Shown here piece by piece: positions 22,880-35,311 of a stretch of DNA of 64,000 nt. The position numbers and the translations under genes are program-made. The DNA comes from Bactericera cockerelli (lineage: Eukaryota; Arthropoda; Insecta; Hemiptera; Triozidae). Below the pieces are notes generated by a model that was not told the DNA's origin, did no database searches, and worked only from the letters and a program-made list of their open reading frames with translations. Every line of letters begins with the position of its first letter. Position 1 is the first letter of the stretch. The stretch covers positions 52,999,316 through 53,063,315 of the forward strand of contig CM044956.1 in assembly GCA_024516035.1 (NCBI GenBank). The letters run 5' to 3'.

Positions 22880-23959
22880 ACAGGTTTCAGTCATTACGAG
22901 ATGACACTCTTTTAATTTACACTCTTTTAATTTACACAGGCAAAAATTGGAACAATATACATGAGCAAGCAAACACTGACATCAACAGCATGAATAAATG
23001 GTTCAAATCACTTTATCTTCACATAAGCCCAGAAAAAACAACATATATGATCCATTTCTTTAACTAAAAAGGTCAACCACATGATTCAAAATAACAATTC
23101 ACTCATGTTCTAATACATACACAGACATTTCATGTAATTGTATAACATTAAAAAGGTAGATAAATTTACATACTTAGGAATTGATGTTGATAATAACTTT
23201 AAATGGGACTCACATATAATAAAATTAAACACAAAATTACGTAAATTAATTCACATATTTTCAAAAGAACGAAAATAAATGATTTAGATTTAACAAAAAT
23301 GCTGTTACTTTTCATTTGTACAAAGCATTCTTCAATATGGAATTATTGCTGGGGTAGTGCTAATAAAACTGCTTTAAAAACTTTAGAAACACTCAAAATA
23401 TACTTCTAAGAATAATATTAAAAAAGGATAGAATGTTTCGTCTGCTCAAAATTGTACAAAGAATTTGATGTTTTTTAAACTAAAAGAAAAATTATTTATT
23501 TAAAATAATTACTTCATGAATAAATATAAAAGTAAAGACATTGTTCCAAGAGTACAATCAAGAACAAGACAAAATGGTCAAGCAACAGTTTTGCCAGTTC
23601 ATTTCAATGTCATGAAAAAACATTTCATTTACTTGCACACTTATTTATTAAAGGAAATTACCAAAGGAACTGATTGAAATACCTGATTTACAGATTAAGA
23701 GAACTTTAAAACCTTTATTTAAATTATTTTTAAAAACTGATAAATACTTGGAATTAAATAATATTTATTTATGTTAATTTATAAGTGATATTAAATAAAA
23801 TGGGAAATTTTTTAATATATATAATTAGAAAACAAACTCCCGTCTTCTTCACAGTTTTTTACTTTGAAGACGGGTATACCTTTCTATTATTTTTATTTTG
23901 TTATAACTTATATTTGTCAAATAAATGGAAATGTTGTTAAAAAAAAAAAAAAAAAAAAT
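22880..23959 (+). pseudogene. LINE retrotransposon 3' end with decayed reverse transcriptase
   Basis: Around 22900 the frame reads DDTLLIYT, the second half of the YADD-type catalytic box of non-LTR reverse transcriptases with the Tyr-Ala part lost. It continues into INSMNKWFKSLYLHISPEKT and, near 23158, YLGIDVDNNFKWDSHI, the usual thumb-region block of CR1/Jockey-like LINEs. Further blocks (about 23310-23480) resemble the LQYGI...W...LQ...LRI region. Many stops and frameshifts are present. The 3' end is intact, with AATAAA near 23922 and a poly(A) run at 23938-23958. The clade is uncertain. Confidence 0.8.
22906..22935 (+). repeat. 15-bp tandem duplication inside the LINE fossil
   Basis: The segment actcttttaatttac occurs twice in a row, directly after the catalytic DD codons. 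It adds five codons (LLIYT repeated) without shifting the frame. Confidence 0.85.
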
Positions 23960-24649
23960 TCCTCAAACGGACTTTTTGAACATTAGTTCAGTTTTGAATA
24001 AGACTTTTACTTGATTCCAGATCCCTCATAAGTAAAAAATAATAATAAAAAAACCCTTTTCGAGTCTGTTTATCTAGAGTCTGTTCATATTGTTGTTGTA
24101 GACAGCTTGGCTACAGCTGGGGGAGTGATGGTGTCTCCCATCCAACTTTAGTTGAAAAGTTGGCTAGTTCTGAAGCACATATTTGCATGTGCGATCAACC
24201 ATTATGAGAACTTGAGCTTTTCTTTATATCATATACCCTTCGGAAACAGCAAGCTAGCCTTGCTTGTTAGTGTTGGCTAGTCAGTTCTCTGTTTATGGTT
24301 CTCCAGCGAGACAATGATCTTCTCCGTATTTAACGTCCCCCAGCCATAAAAATGTGTCTGTTCATCTATTTTTATTCTTTATTTTATAAATTAATTCAAG
24401 TAAAGTTAAATTCCTTTGCCTTACTTTAGTGTTAAATTCATAATACCTGCTTGCTTGTATGAAGAAATTTATAAAACTAACAAACTGTTTGCCTCAGACT
24501 AAATGCCAATTAGTGCAGCTAAAACAAAACTCCCCTTCTGAAGTGACCAGAATATTGAAACAAAGAGGTGGAAAATGTCAGGATTCTGAGAAGGTAAGAT
24601 TTCTTTGCTTCATTTCAAGGAAATGTTTTATAGTACAAAGGAGACTTGC

Positions 24650-24840
24650 ACAGGGTTCTTTCCTGCCCCCACGTTTTCTCTTTGTCTATCCGAGTTTTTC
24701 ATATTTTCTTCCCCTCTATTACACAACATCTTCTCTTTCCACTTCTTACTTTTCCTTTTCATCCCCTTCCTTCTTCTGTTTCTTATTATTTTCCTTTCTT
24801 CTTATTCTTCTTCCTATTCTCTTCTTCTCTCGTTACAGTA
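24650..24840 (+). repeat. Pyrimidine-rich tract
   Basis: Ttctt-type low-complexity DNA. Open frames in three phases are artefacts. Confidence 0.75.
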
Positions 24841-25087
24841 TTACGTTACGTTCTCTATGTCTGCCATCTATTGTATACTAGCATCATAGCATTGTTGTTC
24901 CTTCTAAGCTTGTAAAAGTTTAGTAGTAAGTACACTTTATACTTTTCAAGTCTCTTCATGGTATTTACAAAATCTATTTGGACGACAAAAAAAGTTTCGA
25001 TATTTTTTTTCAAGGGAGCTGAGGAAAATATCTAATATTCTTAAGAAAATGTAAATCAAATCATTTTTCTTACCAAAATCATTGTTT

Positions 25088-25210
<123 letters not shown>

Positions 25211-25218
25211 TTTCTTTA

Positions 25219-25400
25219 GTTTAAGGTAACCAGCAGGCGAGGTTAATTCTCAAAGAATTTTCTAGCACCTAGCCCCTAGAGTCTTATTATTATGTGGTCA
25301 CAAATTCAAATAAATAACGAAAAATTCATGCACAGGTGAAATTCGAACCAACGGATCCCTACGATACCTGGATTACCAGACTTCTTGGATTGCAAAAGCA
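25219..25400 (-). mobile_element. SINE-C copy
   Basis: The reverse strand gives agtctggtaatccaggtatc, B box ggttcgaatttc, tttgtgaccacataataata and attaacctcgcctgctggtt. Its 3' end abuts the (AAC)n/(AAT)n microsatellite at 25092-25210. Confidence 0.8.
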
Positions 25401-25455
25401 AACATTGAATTTGTACATAAAAGAGTGATTCTAGAACATATTTAAACACCAATCA

Positions 25456-25730
25456 GCCAGCGTCGATGGCATGTTGAATACACCGTTCCCTCAGAACACC
25501 GAAGTTAAGCGACATCCAGCGAGGTTAAGACTTGGATGGGTGACCATTCAAAATTCTAATTCTCGTGACGCTGGCTTTTCCCGGCCCCACTCAGGCTGGG
25601 TGAGGTCAATGTGAGTAGCAGGTTTGTGAGTTTCCTGCGAATGGAGGGTAAAACCCCCGTCGTGATATGACCATGGCAGTTGAAAGCGACGTTAAACCCA
25701 ATTACAAAAAAAAAAAAAAAAAAAAAAAAA
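25456..25730 (+). mobile_element. SINE-5S, intact 5S-rRNA-derived SINE
   Basis: The first ~95 bases align by eye to animal 5S rRNA (gccagcgtcgatggcatgtt, accgaagttaagcgacatcc, gacttggatgggtgacc). The body follows (cactcaggctgggtgaggtc, cctgcgaatggagggtaaaa, gttgaaagcgacgttaaacc) and then poly(A). It is flanked by AAACACCAATCA at 25444-25455 and 25731-25742. The 5S part contains the internal promoter region, so transcription would be by RNA polymerase III. It is a mobile element (SINE3 class), not a 5S gene, because the 5S match stops where the body begins. Confidence 0.9.
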
Positions 25731-26196
25731 AAACACCAATCATATTTAAAGGCATAAATTGGTAATAGTAATGGTAATGGTGCTCAAAGGCACTTTTATT
25801 AACGAAAGAATCCAACATAAACATTTAACAAAAAGTTAAAGAATAAAATAAAATACATTCCTACAAGATTCAAAATATTCCTACAATATTCGGATAAAAT
25901 ACATCCGCAAAGTAAAATGTAGTTAACAAGGAAAAAAAATGGACTGGTTGGAACTTTTAACCATAAAGACTGATCTTAGATTACCCTCACAAATTAATAT
26001 GTAGGTGAATAAATTACTAATGAAAAATACTTCAGATATCATCACTACCTTTGATGAAGCTATGCTGAATGTTATTTTATCAATACATTGTACTTTGTCC
26101 ATCATCATTTTCAAATAACTGAAGGTAAATAATTATTAATTACTCAATAGGTAATAATAAAGAACATTTAGTTTATATAAAATGTTTATTGTAATC

Positions 26197-26240
26197 ATCA
26201 TCATAGGGTGGCGTCATCATCATCATAGGGTGGCGTCATC
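26197..26240 (+). repeat. Two copies of a 22-bp unit
   Basis: catcatcatagggtggcgt is repeated back to back. Confidence 0.85.
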
Positions 26241-26428
26241 GTGAAAGATGATGGCCAAACAGTAGAGGAATGACTCAGCACTTCTACCACTGTCTTTACA
26301 AGGAGGCTAATAATTGACAAGGGCCCCCAGAACCAAGCCAATGCTGGTCTACTCCCTGTTTCTAGTCCTCCAGCCAGTGTACTGTAGTATCGAAGAAAAA
26401 TACCATTACATAACGTGTTACTCTCTCA

Positions 26429-26683
26429 TCTCTATATATAAATGTCAAAGTCACTCACTGACCACTGACCACTGACCACTGACCACTGACTGATCATCGC
26501 TCTACAGCCCAAACCGTAAGTCCTAGGAAGCTGAAATTTGGTAGGTAGCTTTGTCTTATAGTCTAGATGTGCAATAAGACGGGATTTTTCGAAACTCCCA
26601 CTACAACACCTGCCATTGACGAAAAAGGATTTTTTGCTTTCACGGCCATGCCTCGGCCGCAAAGCGGGCGACAGCCCGCTAGT
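26429..26683 (+). mobile_element. Short non-autonomous Helitron-like element
   Basis: Starts with TCTCTATATATAAATG, the usual 5' form of many insect Helitrons, and ends with a 6-bp stem (GCGGGC, loop GACA, GCCCGC, 26664-26679) running straight into CTAGT, which fits the CTRRT terminus. The interior has aaaccgtaagtcctaggaag and ctgaaatttggtaggtagc, motifs I associate with Helitron 3' regions. No Rep/helicase is encoded. The base after CTAGT is C rather than the expected T, and the hairpin is closer to the end than usual. Confidence 0.6.
26453..26491 (+). repeat. 7-bp tandem repeat within the Helitron-like element
   Basis: About five copies of tgaccac lie near the 5' end of the element. Short minisatellites near the termini are common in Helitron-like elements. 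Confidence 0.85.
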
Positions 26684-26977
26684 CACAATATAGTTTTCAC
26701 TGTCAATACAATGTACATGTACGAGTACATTGTACATATTGTATAATATTATATTCTACAACTGAGACCTATGGTGTAATTAACAGGACATAAAATATAG
26801 TAAAATCTATTAGCATGAAAGATACTAAGCGATTTCTTAGATCCTCGCTTAATCTTGGAGTTCTTGAGCACAGTCAGTAACAGCACAATGCTTGCTCATA
26901 CCAGAGAATCAACCAACTTTTTTTCATGTTGTGGATATTTATTTAAACTGTTTAAAAATACATAATTGACTTGGTCG

Positions 26978-27070
26978 TACCACTAAATTCACGCTGAAAC
27001 TGGAACTTGAACCAACGACCTCCAGGTTACAAGTCCGCCGCCTTATATCGATCAAGCTACTGAGGTCGGT
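26978..27070 (-). mobile_element. SINE-A copy, 3' truncated
   Basis: The reverse strand gives the complete tRNA-like head (ctcagtagcttgatcgat, loop cttgtaa, B box ggttcaagttcc). The usual 3' tail is missing. Confidence 0.8.
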
Positions 27071-27477
27071 TGTTTCTGAGATACTTCCCGAGCTTCCGGG
27101 GTCTACAATACTAAAGTCGAGAAAACAACAAGTTGCTTCTTTTTATTTCGAAATTTATCGTCTTAATCCACGCCTCCTTCTATTTTCCTGGGGAAAAAAT
27201 CATCATAGAAGTTAAGTTAAAAGATTTTCCGGATATTTTTTTCTCTTTGCTTTTTTCGAGCTATCATAAAAAGCAGCTTTTAGCTCAAAAAAATGCGAAA
27301 GCTTTGACGTTATTACCTTTTGCCTCTCTCGCGTTACTGGCCCAATCTCAACAGTCGAACTTTGGAAGAAAAGCTATGCATGGCGAGTTTGTGGGTAAAT
27401 ACGTAGATAATGTTTGAACAATTTCTTCAAATATCTTAGTAATAATATTAAGGGCAAAATCAATAGACATATCCATC

Positions 27478-27759
27478 ATGGTACGCGAATTTTTGGCCAA
27501 AAGCTCAACAAAAACTATTGATCAAGCCCCTTATTCCCCAGATACAGCTCTCGCGGACTTTTTCCTGTTCCCCAAACTGAAATTGCCCCTCCGTGGGCGT
27601 TGTTTTGAGTCCATAGAGGACATAAAACAAAATTTGCGGAAAGAATTTTGTGTTAATTTTGAAACAAGTGCTTTAATGAGTGGATTATTCGATGGCGCAA
27701 GTGTCTTCAGGTACAGGTTAGAATACTTCAAAGGTGACAAAATCAATTTGGACAATTAG
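27478..27759 (+). pseudogene. mariner transposase, C-terminal fragment
   Basis: The 93-codon frame contains QAPYSPDTALADFFLFPKLK, the region of the third catalytic aspartate of mariner D34D transposases (Asp27 of this frame, in ADFF). It also contains LPLRGRCFESIEDIKQN and ends YFKGDKINLDN, the usual mariner C-terminus. The DNA-binding domain and first two catalytic aspartates are missing, and I see no terminal inverted repeats. Some conserved residues are changed (TALAD where LAPCD is usual). It is a 5'-truncated fossil. Confidence 0.87.
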
Positions 27760-28164
27760 GTACGCAAGTACTTTTTGAATTACAGACGCAGTCCCACTAG
27801 TTATTTGACAGAATGTAAATATGTAAGTAGGTATGCAACTGCTGGAAACGTGCAAGGATAGTATAAAGATTTTCCAACATCTCTTAGCATTTTTGTTAAA
27901 AAAAAAAAGAAAGAAAAAAAGAAATCACTTTGTCACACTGACTTAAACTTATTCTCGACCTCTAATTCACCTAAATCGTTTTCTAACGAAACTAGTCTTT
28001 GTCTCTTGGTATTCTCATTCTTTACAATTCTCATTCTTGTGCTTTTGAGCATCAATTCGCTGTGCTTTTCTAATTCTTATAAAATTCAATACGACCCGTA
28101 TAATTTGTCCAAAACTGATTTGTCAGTTAAACCTAATTGATTTCATGTAAATTATGATAATTAT

Positions 28165-28345
28165 ATTATGCATTCTTAGGTAAGACAAAGTAAAATATAT
28201 ACAGTAAAATACAATGAAATTTTAAAGCAATAATAAATAGATTGAACAAAGAAACAAGAACAAAAAAGAGAATAAAGCTAATGTCGTACCTAAAGGGCGG
28301 GGTTATTGCCTGTGATAAGTAACTGATTAGGCTATTCATTCCAAT
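28165..28345 (-). mobile_element. LINE 3' end, same family, diverged
   Basis: Contains aaagggcggggttattgcct on the plus strand, preceded by an A-rich tail and AATAAA-like motifs. Confidence 0.5.
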
Positions 28346-28404
28346 CTTGGGAAAATTTGACATGCAGTGAGTTGCCTCTTTAAAAGGTTGAAAATATCCT
28401 CAAT

Positions 28405-28512
28405 AAAAAAAAAAAAAAAAAAATCGGAACAATTTCTTTTTATATTTTACAAAAACCAACACAAAACTTCCGATTTCTAATATTAGAAATTTTTCGGAAG
28501 TAAAATACAAAA
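28405..28512. repeat. Palindrome-centred repeat (copy 2)
   Basis: Core 28467-28500: cttccgatttctaatattag then aaatttttcggaag, with the same flanks. Shorter, diverged relatives lie at 54199-54229 and 60992-61026. Confidence 0.7.
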
Positions 28513-28529
28513 GGTAATATAATTATAAT

Positions 28530-29360
28530 ATAATATATACTACCTACCTATTTATTCAAAGACGATTAAACTTTGAAGAAATATATTATACCCATGTAAG
28601 TGTATTAAAAATCAAAATTTATTTTTATTCAAAAACGAAAACTGTCCACCTAACCTTATGTACACTTTGTGGCATACCTTAAAAGAAATCATCTTGGTAT
28701 GTACTGAATTGATCTTGCTCGACTAATGTATATTTTCCATGTGAAGTTTGGAGTACGAAGTGATTCTAGGAATTTCACCATCTCTTCCCTTCCAGAAATA
28801 TTCACCTACCTAACTCATCGCATTCAGAAGTAATCAAGTTATGCAAAAGCTCGAGGACCGTTATTTTATTCAAATTTAATGTCCTCGAAAAACATTCCAA
28901 AACTTGAGTGAAATGCAATGAATGCTTGATTTTATTAAAATTCAAATTTCGTGAACTTTAGAAACACAACTCTATTCTTTAATATCAGAAATAAATTCAA
29001 ATAATTCACTTATTTGAATGAAAATACATTCGAAATGGCTTTATTGCTATCTTTATTAAAATTAAGTACGTCTACGTAACTAGATACATTAAGTTAAGAA
29101 TGCCTCTATCAAAATAATAAATTTCGCTTGAACTGAGGTTGGGCGAGGTTAATATTTTATTTATTTATCAAAAACCTTGGTCAGAAACCAATTTCTGAGT
29201 TATACGTTTAGTGACGTCTTTAACAGCATTAAGTTGATGCCAGTGAAGTGAAGGTAACTGCCGAAAATGAACATGAGATAGTTATGGTTCAAATAATAAA
29301 AATAATTCCCATTGCAAATTACTTTGTAAATTTTGAAGAAATAATACATTTTTTATAGGA
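28530..29360. other. Nothing recognised
   Basis: AT-rich DNA with no open frame, promoter or repeat that I can define. Confidence 0.45.
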
Positions 29361-29370
29361 AAATTTTCAC

Positions 29371-30060
29371 AGAAAAAAGTGTAAGAGAAAAGAGAGAAAA
29401 CAAAGAATGAGAGAGAGATAAAATAGAGAAAGAAAGATCAGGAGCCATAGATAGAAAAAGAAAACGAAAAGAGACAAAAGTGGGTGGTGGATAGCGAAAA
29501 GAGAGAGAGAGAGAAAGAGAGAGCAAAGGAGCCTACGCCACCTAGGTATCATAATTAGGAGGTAATGCTGTTCTCGTATGTGGTGTACCTTGCAATGATC
29601 GTAAATATGTCAGACTTAAACAAAACTTAGAACCCAGTCGGGTGAATGAGCGAGAAGAGAGGTAGGGAAAGCTAAGGCAAAGAGAGGAAGAAATGGACCA
29701 TTAACATGAAGGGTAATGGGAAAGGGTGGATGGTGGAGGTGACAAAACGAGGAGGTAGACCATTTTCAAGTAGGAGAGTAGAACACTGTGAAAAAATAGG
29801 ACAGAGGTAGTGGAAGGGAAGGAGAATGAGCTGAAAAGAGAAAGAATGAGATCATTATACAGAAGAGTGTTAATGGGACAGAAGAGTAGGAGAAGGAAGA
29901 GAAGAAGAAGTAGAACGACAATAGAACTGGAGAAAGAAAGAGAATGAGCAAAAGTATGAAGAAGAAGAAAATTCCGAGCAAGAAGTAGTAGACCATCATG
30001 AATTGATAAAGAAGAGTAAAATAGGACAGTGGAAGGAAGAATAAAGTTGAAGAGTGGGTA
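29371..30060 (+). repeat. Purine-rich (GA) tract
   Basis: GA-rich DNA leading into the 204-220-bp tandem repeat. No gene is supported. Confidence 0.85.
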
Positions 30061-30560
30061 GATGAAGAAGTGAGCAGACCAATATCAAGAAGGGTAATGG
30101 GAAAAGGGGAGGATATGCTGGAGGTGGAAGAAGAAATCATCATCAAGATAGAAGGGCTGGAAAATGATAGAAAAAGGCGAACAGGAGAAAGAGGGAACGG
30201 AAGAGCGAAAAGAGTAGGGAGAGAAAGAGAACTACATTGAAGGGTAATAGGGAACAAAGAAGAAAGTGAAAGAGGAGGTAGATGAAGAAGTGAGCAGACC
30301 AATATGAAGAAGGGTAATGGGAAAAGGGGAGGATGAGCTGGAGATGGAGGAAGAAACCGTCATCAAGATAGAATGGCGGGGAAATGAAAGAAGGAGGCGA
30401 ACAGGAGAAGAAAGGGAACGGAAGAGGGAAAAGAGTAGGGAGAGAAAGAACAGGGGAACAAAGAAGAAAGTGGAAGAGGAGGTTGATGAAGAAGTGAGCA
30501 GACCACTATCAAGAAGGGTAAAAGGGAAAAGAGTAGGGAGAGAAAGAGAACTACATTGAC
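30061..30560 (+). repeat. Purine-rich tandem repeat, unit 204-220 bp
   Basis: gatgaagaagtgagcagacc recurs at 30061, 30281 and 30485, followed each time by aagaagggtaa, and in full units by catcaagatagaa and agagtagggagagaaagaga. The open frames on both strands here follow from the biased composition. Confidence 0.85.
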
Positions 30561-30599
30561 GATGATGAAGGAGGGAGTGATATTTATCATCAACCATAG

Positions 30600-33290
30600 T
30601 AACTTAGCACGAAATTGCTATTAACGCTAAGGGCCTCCGTCTATTATTAACACAGGGCTTACATGGAAGAAGTCTTTTACTTTTTAGGAATGCCGTTTTA
30701 GGAAAAAGAATACCATTACGTAAAATGGACGAGGAAAATACGCAATTGTAACGAATCCTTAATTGACTTATTAATCACTGGCACTGGTCAGATCTCCATA
30801 ATCTTGGTTCTAAGAAGACTAGCAGTCGAAAGAGACGTTCAACCAGAAAAAAGTGCCAACTTATTGCTACGCCTGGTAAAATTAATATTTGGAAGTCCAA
30901 GTCGAAAGTAGTAACTTTATCTACCGACACTTGACAGAATATTTGTACATAATATAATAAAATATCCTGAAGCGGAAAGGACCTTATTCCGGATCCAAGA
31001 AGTCTGCACAATCTTGAAAATTTAGCGACAATAATGAAAAATGGTGTGAATTTCCTTCGCTACACTACACACTTCTGGAAGTGTACATAAAATATGTTTG
31101 AGTTTTGGAATAAATTAAACCACAAAACTGTAAAGTGCGTGCTCACTTCAGGCCAGGTACTTGGAAATGTCGTGATAGGCGAAAACTAAGCGAGAATTTC
31201 CTCGCACTTCTTGACGTGTTAAAAGCACATAAAATGTAAAGGCGAGAGGGAAGGTCGTAAATCAGTCAAATAGACCTACGATAAGTTCCAACGCGAAGGA
31301 GAAGCCATAGTTCTTAGTCCTATTAATACGTCACCTGGGTTTAGTCCTAGGAGTTATCGATTGGAGTACAACCATCATCCTTACCTGACGTTGGTCAACA
31401 ATGGTGCTACAGGACATAACCTTTGTCTGTTGTTCGTTGAAGTAAAATGTTCGGTTAATTTTGATGTACTTTTTCAATTTTGTTATGCCTAATCAAATAT
31501 ATTTTTACTCAGAATCTTGTTTTTATGAATAATGTGAAATATTGCTTTAGTAATTTTATCGACTAATGTAAATCACACTAATATAATGTACTCAATGGCT
31601 GTAAAGCCGTAAGTTTTGTCAACCTAAACTTAAAAGACTGTGAGAGTTAATAGTATTTTTCTTGCAGGGTAAGCAGAGTACTTACCTATTGTATTGTATT
31701 GAATTATATAAAACACATTTTTGTACTTTCATTCACAGTTAATATAGTAATAGTAGTAAACTCTTTATTGTTATTTATTTATATAAATCACAAAGAGCGG
31801 GATTATTGCCTGAAGCAATCTCTACCATCTTACCCATGATCTTGCAACACTTATATAGGCAGAAAGTATCAATCATTTAAATATTTATATTTATTCCTCA
31901 CAACAACCACATCATGGAAACCACTGGATATATTAGGTATGAAAAGATGAGAACATAGGCAGGAGATATAAATAGACCAACAAAGAAAATTCATCAACTG
32001 TACCCGACATACACGTTACACGTACTGAAGTGAAAGCAGGTAGACCATAGTTCTAATTTCAACAAGATATGATTTCTGGCATATTTACGGCCACGCAAAG
32101 TTCAAAATTAGGTCAGAGAAAGAGAGAGAGAGAGAGAAACACGGAAATACAATAGTAGAATAGTGCAATGTTCATGGCGCATTTCGTACTTCTTGTCATT
32201 TGAAAGAGCACATTCCATGGAGCACTTGTGGAAGAGAGCTATCTTATTTGCAATAAAGAAATGTACATTCATAGTGAAATGCACAGTCGCATGACAGTAC
32301 TATTTTAAATTAAAATATCTTCAAGGAAGAGAAAAGCAAAAAACAAAAAGATATTTCAGTTAAGTGCAATGTCTTGCAGGGAAAGAAACGTCGCCTTGGG
32401 ATGAGAAAATGAAGACAGAAGGAGGAAAATGTAGGCAGAGATAGAGCAAGAGTTTAAAGAGAAAGAAAAAAATTGAACTTTTCAGTATATTTTGTTTATT
32501 AGGAAAAATTTCCCTACAGGCCAAACTGAGAGAGCAAAGTTGTTCCGCCTGGATAAAAATAGAACTAGAAAATGAAATGAAAGAAATAGCATAAGAAATG
32601 AATAAGGAAATGTCTACGAATCATCATAGAATATAAAGAAAACGAACAGACTGATAGAAAAAAAAGCTATGGCGGAATTACTTTTATACTTACCTGTAGG
32701 TGAAGAAGTCAGAGCTTTAGATAAACTCATCTCCTGAGCATAGGGCTGCTTTCCTGAACATGAGGAAAGTTCTATGCAGTAAAGTTCCCTTAGGTCTACC
32801 TCTAAATATACCTTATCTACCTATATGATGGAATGAGTAGATCTACAGTCCTTGACACAACAGAAAAACGCGATTTGTTTGCAAATATGGAACGGAGGGG
32901 ACAACCTTGACAAATACACACGTTTTAAAAATTCTAACTATTAGCTCAACACAGAATATTTGGTATAGTTTATGGACAGTTTATCAAGTTTGGTATAGTT
33001 TATCAACAGTATAGTACGTGGAAGCTATAGGCATCGATATCGATATTGGCTTTACAGTGGATGACATTGTTATCAAAAATAATATAAATAAAGCAAAAGA
33101 TGTAGATTAAGATCAAGAAAAAGTACTTTAAAGAATTTATAGAGCTCCTCTAGAGTGATTGAGGAAACAGATCAATATTATCTGTTATGAATGCTCACAA
33201 TACCGACACATATCATATTTCCCCTACCTATGAGCTTATACGACAGGAACGCCATTTCAATAAATATTTACCAACGCAACGGCAGAAAGT
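30600..33290. other. Mostly unassigned AT-rich DNA
   Basis: Contains one LINE 3' fragment (31740-31850) and short GA runs. No supported gene. Confidence 0.45.
31740..31850 (-). mobile_element. LINE 3' end fragment, same family
   Basis: agtagtaaactctttattgt (the polyadenylation end on the reverse strand), then gagcgggattattgcctga and caatctctaccatctt. Confidence 0.55.
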
Positions 33291-33299
33291 GTTGAAAAG

Positions 33300-33560
33300 A
33301 GGTCATCCCCACTTGTGCACTCTCACACTCAACTTTCCTCTCCCCCTTGCTCTTTATTTGCATTATCTCCCCCTCCTAATCATCTTAACGTCAAAACTCT
33401 CCCTCTCCTCCTCCTCCACTACCTGTTTGATTTTCACATTATCATCATGTCATTTATCATTTCTCACCCATCCCCAAGGTTATCATCCACTCCTTTCCCT
33501 CCCAGCTCTCTCTCTTTCTCTCTCTCACTCTTCTTTCATGCGCGTCTTTTTTCTTCATTC
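33300..33560 (+). repeat. Pyrimidine-rich tract
   Basis: C/T-rich low-complexity DNA. No gene. Confidence 0.75.
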
Positions 33561-35160
33561 TTTTCATTTTAATATATCGGAGAGGCAAATTATTATTTAA
33601 TTTATTGACGCGTGAAACATTCTATCATGCGACATCACTCACTGTCGCCCCCCTCGCGGGCGCTTCACCTCTCTTGTCTCCTTTTCCATTTCCGCAAAAT
33701 TTTCCCCCGTATGCCTTCCCCCTTGAAATTCTCTGGTTCACTTATTCTTTGACTCCTCTTCCTGCTTTTATATTTACTTGACGATGCGTTTGGATAATGG
33801 GTATTAGGCTGAAATTCAATTATGTGATGCTCCCGTTATGATAAGATGCCTGAGAAGTGGCGATAATTATGTTTCGCGAGAAAGAGGTGAGGAAATTGTT
33901 TCGTAATATGAAAGCTTTGAGATGATGCGGTAGTTACAATTAATGGATTTTTACTTCCTTTGTCTTCTATAAATATAAACTGACTTTAAAAGCTGTAGAA
34001 GACAGCCAAATGATTGTGTGTGTTGGTGGTTGAGAGTTTAAAGTATGAATCAGGTGGCCAGGAATAGTGGTCATATCTCCACCTTTGTGCGAACTAATCC
34101 TCGTTTTTTAGATATCCAACTGCATTCGATAGAATTTCTCTTAGCAACTATTGTTCGTCTAAATGCATCAAAGGAATTTGTATCATCGCCAAAATTTATC
34201 AATCAAATTAATTATACACAAATTTGATTTTCCCCATATAAAACGATATGTATTGATTGTAAATTGTGAGTACAAAAAATGATATTGGCCTCATATTTGT
34301 GGCATGTAGTGCAGTTTTGTATTATGGGCTCTTCATTGGTCGATTTCTGTTCCATATTATGTTTCAAAAAGATTATACAAAACATTCATACATAAGGAGG
34401 AAATCAAAGAACACTTGAGTTGTGTGATGTGTTGAGGAATCATTGAGTTAACAAAGATAAATGAGGCAAAGGAAAAGTAAAATAAATAACTAATGAAATA
34501 CAAAATGTAAGAGAACAGACGAGCAAATGGCACGAGATAGAAAGCAGGATCCTTCATTTGTCTTCAGAGTCTTGTAGGAATATAATGTAAATTGTATCAA
34601 ATGAGACTCGCAATGTTAAACTCAATAAAAGCTGTAGAAAATCATGAGAATGGTAAAAAAAAAAAAAAAAAACATTTCTGAAATTGCTTTGTTTTATAGA
34701 AATTAATCTGAAAATGGAGCAAAAGTAAACTGTAGTTAGAACTCTTTTCAGAGCCCATTCTGCCTCAGCATCAAAGATAAACATGAACAATAAATTGTAT
34801 ACAAAAGTTATTGTCATACGAGAATTTATTTCAATTTTTATTTTTCATGTCATGAACATGCATTGAAGAAATGTTAGTTATTTTATTACGAAAATTATAA
34901 AAAAACGTTAAAGCCTAGAAAAACTCATAATTCACTATAAATTACTTTCTCATGCCTATTTAATGTGAATTAAACTAAACAAGAGTTTTCTATGCATAAA
35001 ATAGTCATTCATAACTAACTGTTGGCATAATGGGACTGCCTGTCTTGCGCTGACAGTCTAAATAAAGCACTACTTATACTTATACTTATTCATACCCACC
35101 ATATGGTGGGCAGCATGAATATATTTGTCAAAAAAATAAATATTATTCTTTTTCTACGTG
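33560..35160. other. Nothing recognised
   Basis: AT-rich DNA with short unremarkable open frames. A poly-A run lies at 34656-34673. Confidence 0.45.
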
Positions 35161-35161
35161 C

Positions 35162-35311
35162 ACCGACCTCAGTAGCTTTAACGATAGGGCGCGGACTCGT
35201 AACTTGGAGGTGAGTGGTTCAAGTTCAAAGTTCAGAAAAGATTTAGTAAAGCGAGTTTGAGTAGTTGTGACATCACGAAAGTGATTAACACAAATATGAT
35301 AACTTTTTTTA
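35162..35311 (+). mobile_element. SINE-A copy
   Basis: Full-length: accgacctcagtagcttta at the 5' end, B box ggttcaagttc, and gtgacatcacgaaagtgatt near the 3' end. Confidence 0.87.

Noticed and set aside
25456..25550. 5S rRNA gene
   Set aside because: The 5S match ends where a SINE body begins, the copy has mismatches, and poly(A) and a target duplication show it is a retroposon.
26708..26737. Short hairpin tacaatgtac/tacattgta as a possible small RNA precursor
   Set aside because: It is too short and AT-rich to distinguish from chance.
29766..30302. A 178-codon open frame on the minus strand
   Set aside because: It lies in a purine-rich tandem repeat. The amino-acid composition follows base composition.
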